Shown here piece by piece: positions 7,628 to 7,929 of a stretch of 7,929 nt of DNA. This stretch comes from Phycisphaerae bacterium. Lineage in GTDB: Bacteria > Planctomycetota > Phycisphaerae > Sedimentisphaerales > Anaerobacaceae. Under the pieces are notes generated by a model. That model searched no databases. It was given only the letters and a program-made list of their open reading frames with translations, and was not told the origin of the DNA. The DNA lies in the NCBI GenBank assembly GCA_030667885.1, contig DAOUVA010000186.1, positions 1 through 7,929 of the forward strand, in the 5' to 3' direction. The position numbers and the translations under genes were made by a program. Position 1 is the first letter of the stretch. Every line of letters begins with the position of its first letter.

Positions 7628-7641
7628 TAAACGACCGTTTG
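7628..7641. promoter_or_regulatory. Operator 2: inverted repeat TAAACG-AC-CGTTTG
   Basis: Second copy of the AAACG-N2-CGTTT palindrome, with five exact pairs per side. It directly abuts the candidate -10 element and covers the predicted start site near 7635. Repressor bound here would exclude RNA polymerase. The 26-bp centre spacing to operator 1 is about two and a half helical turns, so two dimers would sit on roughly opposite faces of the DNA. Confidence 0.65.
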
Positions 7642-7650
7642 AATATATCA
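7642..7650 (-). promoter_or_regulatory. Candidate extended -10 promoter of the tetR-efflux operon
   Basis: On the minus strand TG-A-TATATT matches the extended -10 form TGnTATAAT with one mismatch. No good -35 hexamer sits at 16-18 bp. TTTACA occurs but is 23 bp away, so the extended element and the upstream A/T tracts would have to carry recognition. The start site would fall inside operator 2, which is the best argument that this is the right promoter. Confidence 0.4.
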
Positions 7651-7697
7651 AAGGATTTTTTTGCATTTTTTGTAAAAAATTCGCAAAAAAGCATTTT

Positions 7698-7721
7698 TCA
7701 AGCAAAACTTGAGGTTTTTTT
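7698..7721 (+). terminator. AT-rich hairpin with T7 tract, possible weak terminator
   Basis: Arms TCAAG (7698-7702) and CTTGA (7708-7712) enclose CAAAA, then GG and T7 on the plus strand. On the minus strand the same stem is followed by AAAAATGC and T6. The plus-strand form is the better terminator, but no plus-strand gene needs one. It may instead help end transcripts of the minus-strand gene that stops at 7847, about 125 bp upstream. The stem is short and AT-rich. Confidence 0.25.
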
Positions 7722-7739
7722 ACATAAACACCTGTACAG

Positions 7740-7769
7740 ATATGAAATGTCATACATGTAATATGAAAT
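7740..7769. repeat. Direct repeat ATATGAAAT, 21-bp period, flanking palindrome TACATGTA
   Basis: Two exact 9-bp copies (7740-7748 and 7761-7769) are spaced 21 bp apart, two helical turns, with the 8-bp palindrome TACATGTA (7753-7760) between them. A second 8-bp palindrome CTGTACAG adjoins at 7732-7739. This could be a binding site for a second regulator, but in AT-rich DNA it could also be chance. Confidence 0.3.
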
Positions 7770-7846
7770 ATGGGATGCTATATACTATAAATGAAGTATT
7801 TTATGCGAAATACCGGGTGGGATATACACAATAGCGGATATGAAGG

Positions 7847-7929
7847 TTATCTCATAATCCAGCGTTTTCCCTTGTACGTCAAGCCGGCACCGGACCTCAG
7901 GGCGGGATCACCTTTGAAATCATAATTTA
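7847..7929 (-). CDS. 3' end of an unrecognised gene (last 26 codons)
   Basis: The minus strand reads open from the right edge for 26 codons to a TAA at 7849-7847, ending in GAGLTYKGKRWIMR. Base composition here (GCCGGCACCGGACC on the plus strand) is clearly richer in GC than the AT-rich DNA that begins right after the stop, which fits the end of a real gene. The fragment is too short to assign a family. It points the same way as tetR but is 258 bp away with a promoter between, so it is probably a separate unit. Confidence 0.5.
   Translation of the reverse strand, partial: NYDFKGDPALRSGAGLTYKGKRWIMR

Larger units (their letters stand above)
7589..7846 (-). promoter_or_regulatory. AT-rich control region upstream of the tetR-efflux operon
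   Basis: This 258-bp gap contains no gene I can support. Toward the operon it holds a direct repeat ATATGAAAT (7740-7748 and 7761-7769), a hairpin with T7, a series of A or T tracts of 5-7 bp (7656-7698) at roughly helical spacing, an extended -10 element and two operators. The content fits a single regulated promoter firing into tetR. No divergent gene is visible, because the gene on the far side also reads on the minus strand and ends at 7847. Confidence 0.6.

Noticed and set aside
7796..7813. Inverted repeat GTATTT-N6-AAATAC after the upstream gene's stop
   Set aside because: The 6-bp AT-rich stem has no T tract on the minus strand, so it is not a convincing terminator, and such repeats are common in this AT-rich gap.
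1..7929. CRISPR arrays, tRNA or rRNA genes, insertion sequences, toxin-antitoxin or phage-defence genes
   Set aside because: No spaced repeat array, cloverleaf, transposase or terminal repeats, or defence-type protein could be recognised on either strand. The window is explained by an efflux operon, a metabolic gene and control regions.

Overview
The window looks like bacterial chromosome from a Gram-negative (diderm) organism. Everything that can be supported as coding is on the minus strand. The main content is a four-gene cluster for a tripartite RND efflux pump with its own TetR-family repressor: tetR (7588-6917), outer-membrane channel (6920-5448), membrane-fusion protein (5418-4132) and inner-membrane RND pump (4148-891). 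The outer-membrane lipoprotein channel requires an outer membrane. Composition is moderate, richer in AT between genes. No sequence clearly fixes the phylum. The TetR, pump and channel types would fit Planctomycetota or a Proteobacteria-like lineage, but that is inference.

Layout from the right edge, in the direction of transcription. (1) 7929-7847: the last 26 codons of an unrecognised gene. (2) 7846-7589: an AT-rich control region. It holds an AT-rich hairpin flanked by A and T tracts, a candidate extended -10 promoter, and two near-identical inverted repeats (TAAACG-CC-CGTTTA and TAAACG-AC-CGTTTG). Their centres are 26 bp apart, and they sit where the start site and early leader of the tetR transcript would be. 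(3) 7588-891: the efflux operon. tetR and the channel gene overlap in ATGA, a 29-bp gap precedes the fusion-protein gene, and that gene overlaps the pump gene by 17 bp. This packing supports one mRNA with coupled translation. (4) 890-635: an intergenic region with a weak hairpin, a candidate sigma70-type promoter and two inverted repeats. (5) 634-1: a 6-phosphogluconolactonase gene whose C-terminal end lies beyond the left edge.

How it would work (inference from family knowledge): the repressor holds its own operon down through the twin operators. When an inducer binds its C-terminal domain, the channel, adaptor and proton-driven pump are made together and span both membranes to expel a compound. 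The substrate cannot be read from the sequence. The lactonase gene is a separate central-metabolism function in the oxidative pentose phosphate pathway, probably with its own promoter.

I do not see a new multi-gene system here. The points most worth a second look are the twin-operator control region, the pump's lack of the AcrB-type transmembrane lysine, and the structured leader in front of the lactonase gene.
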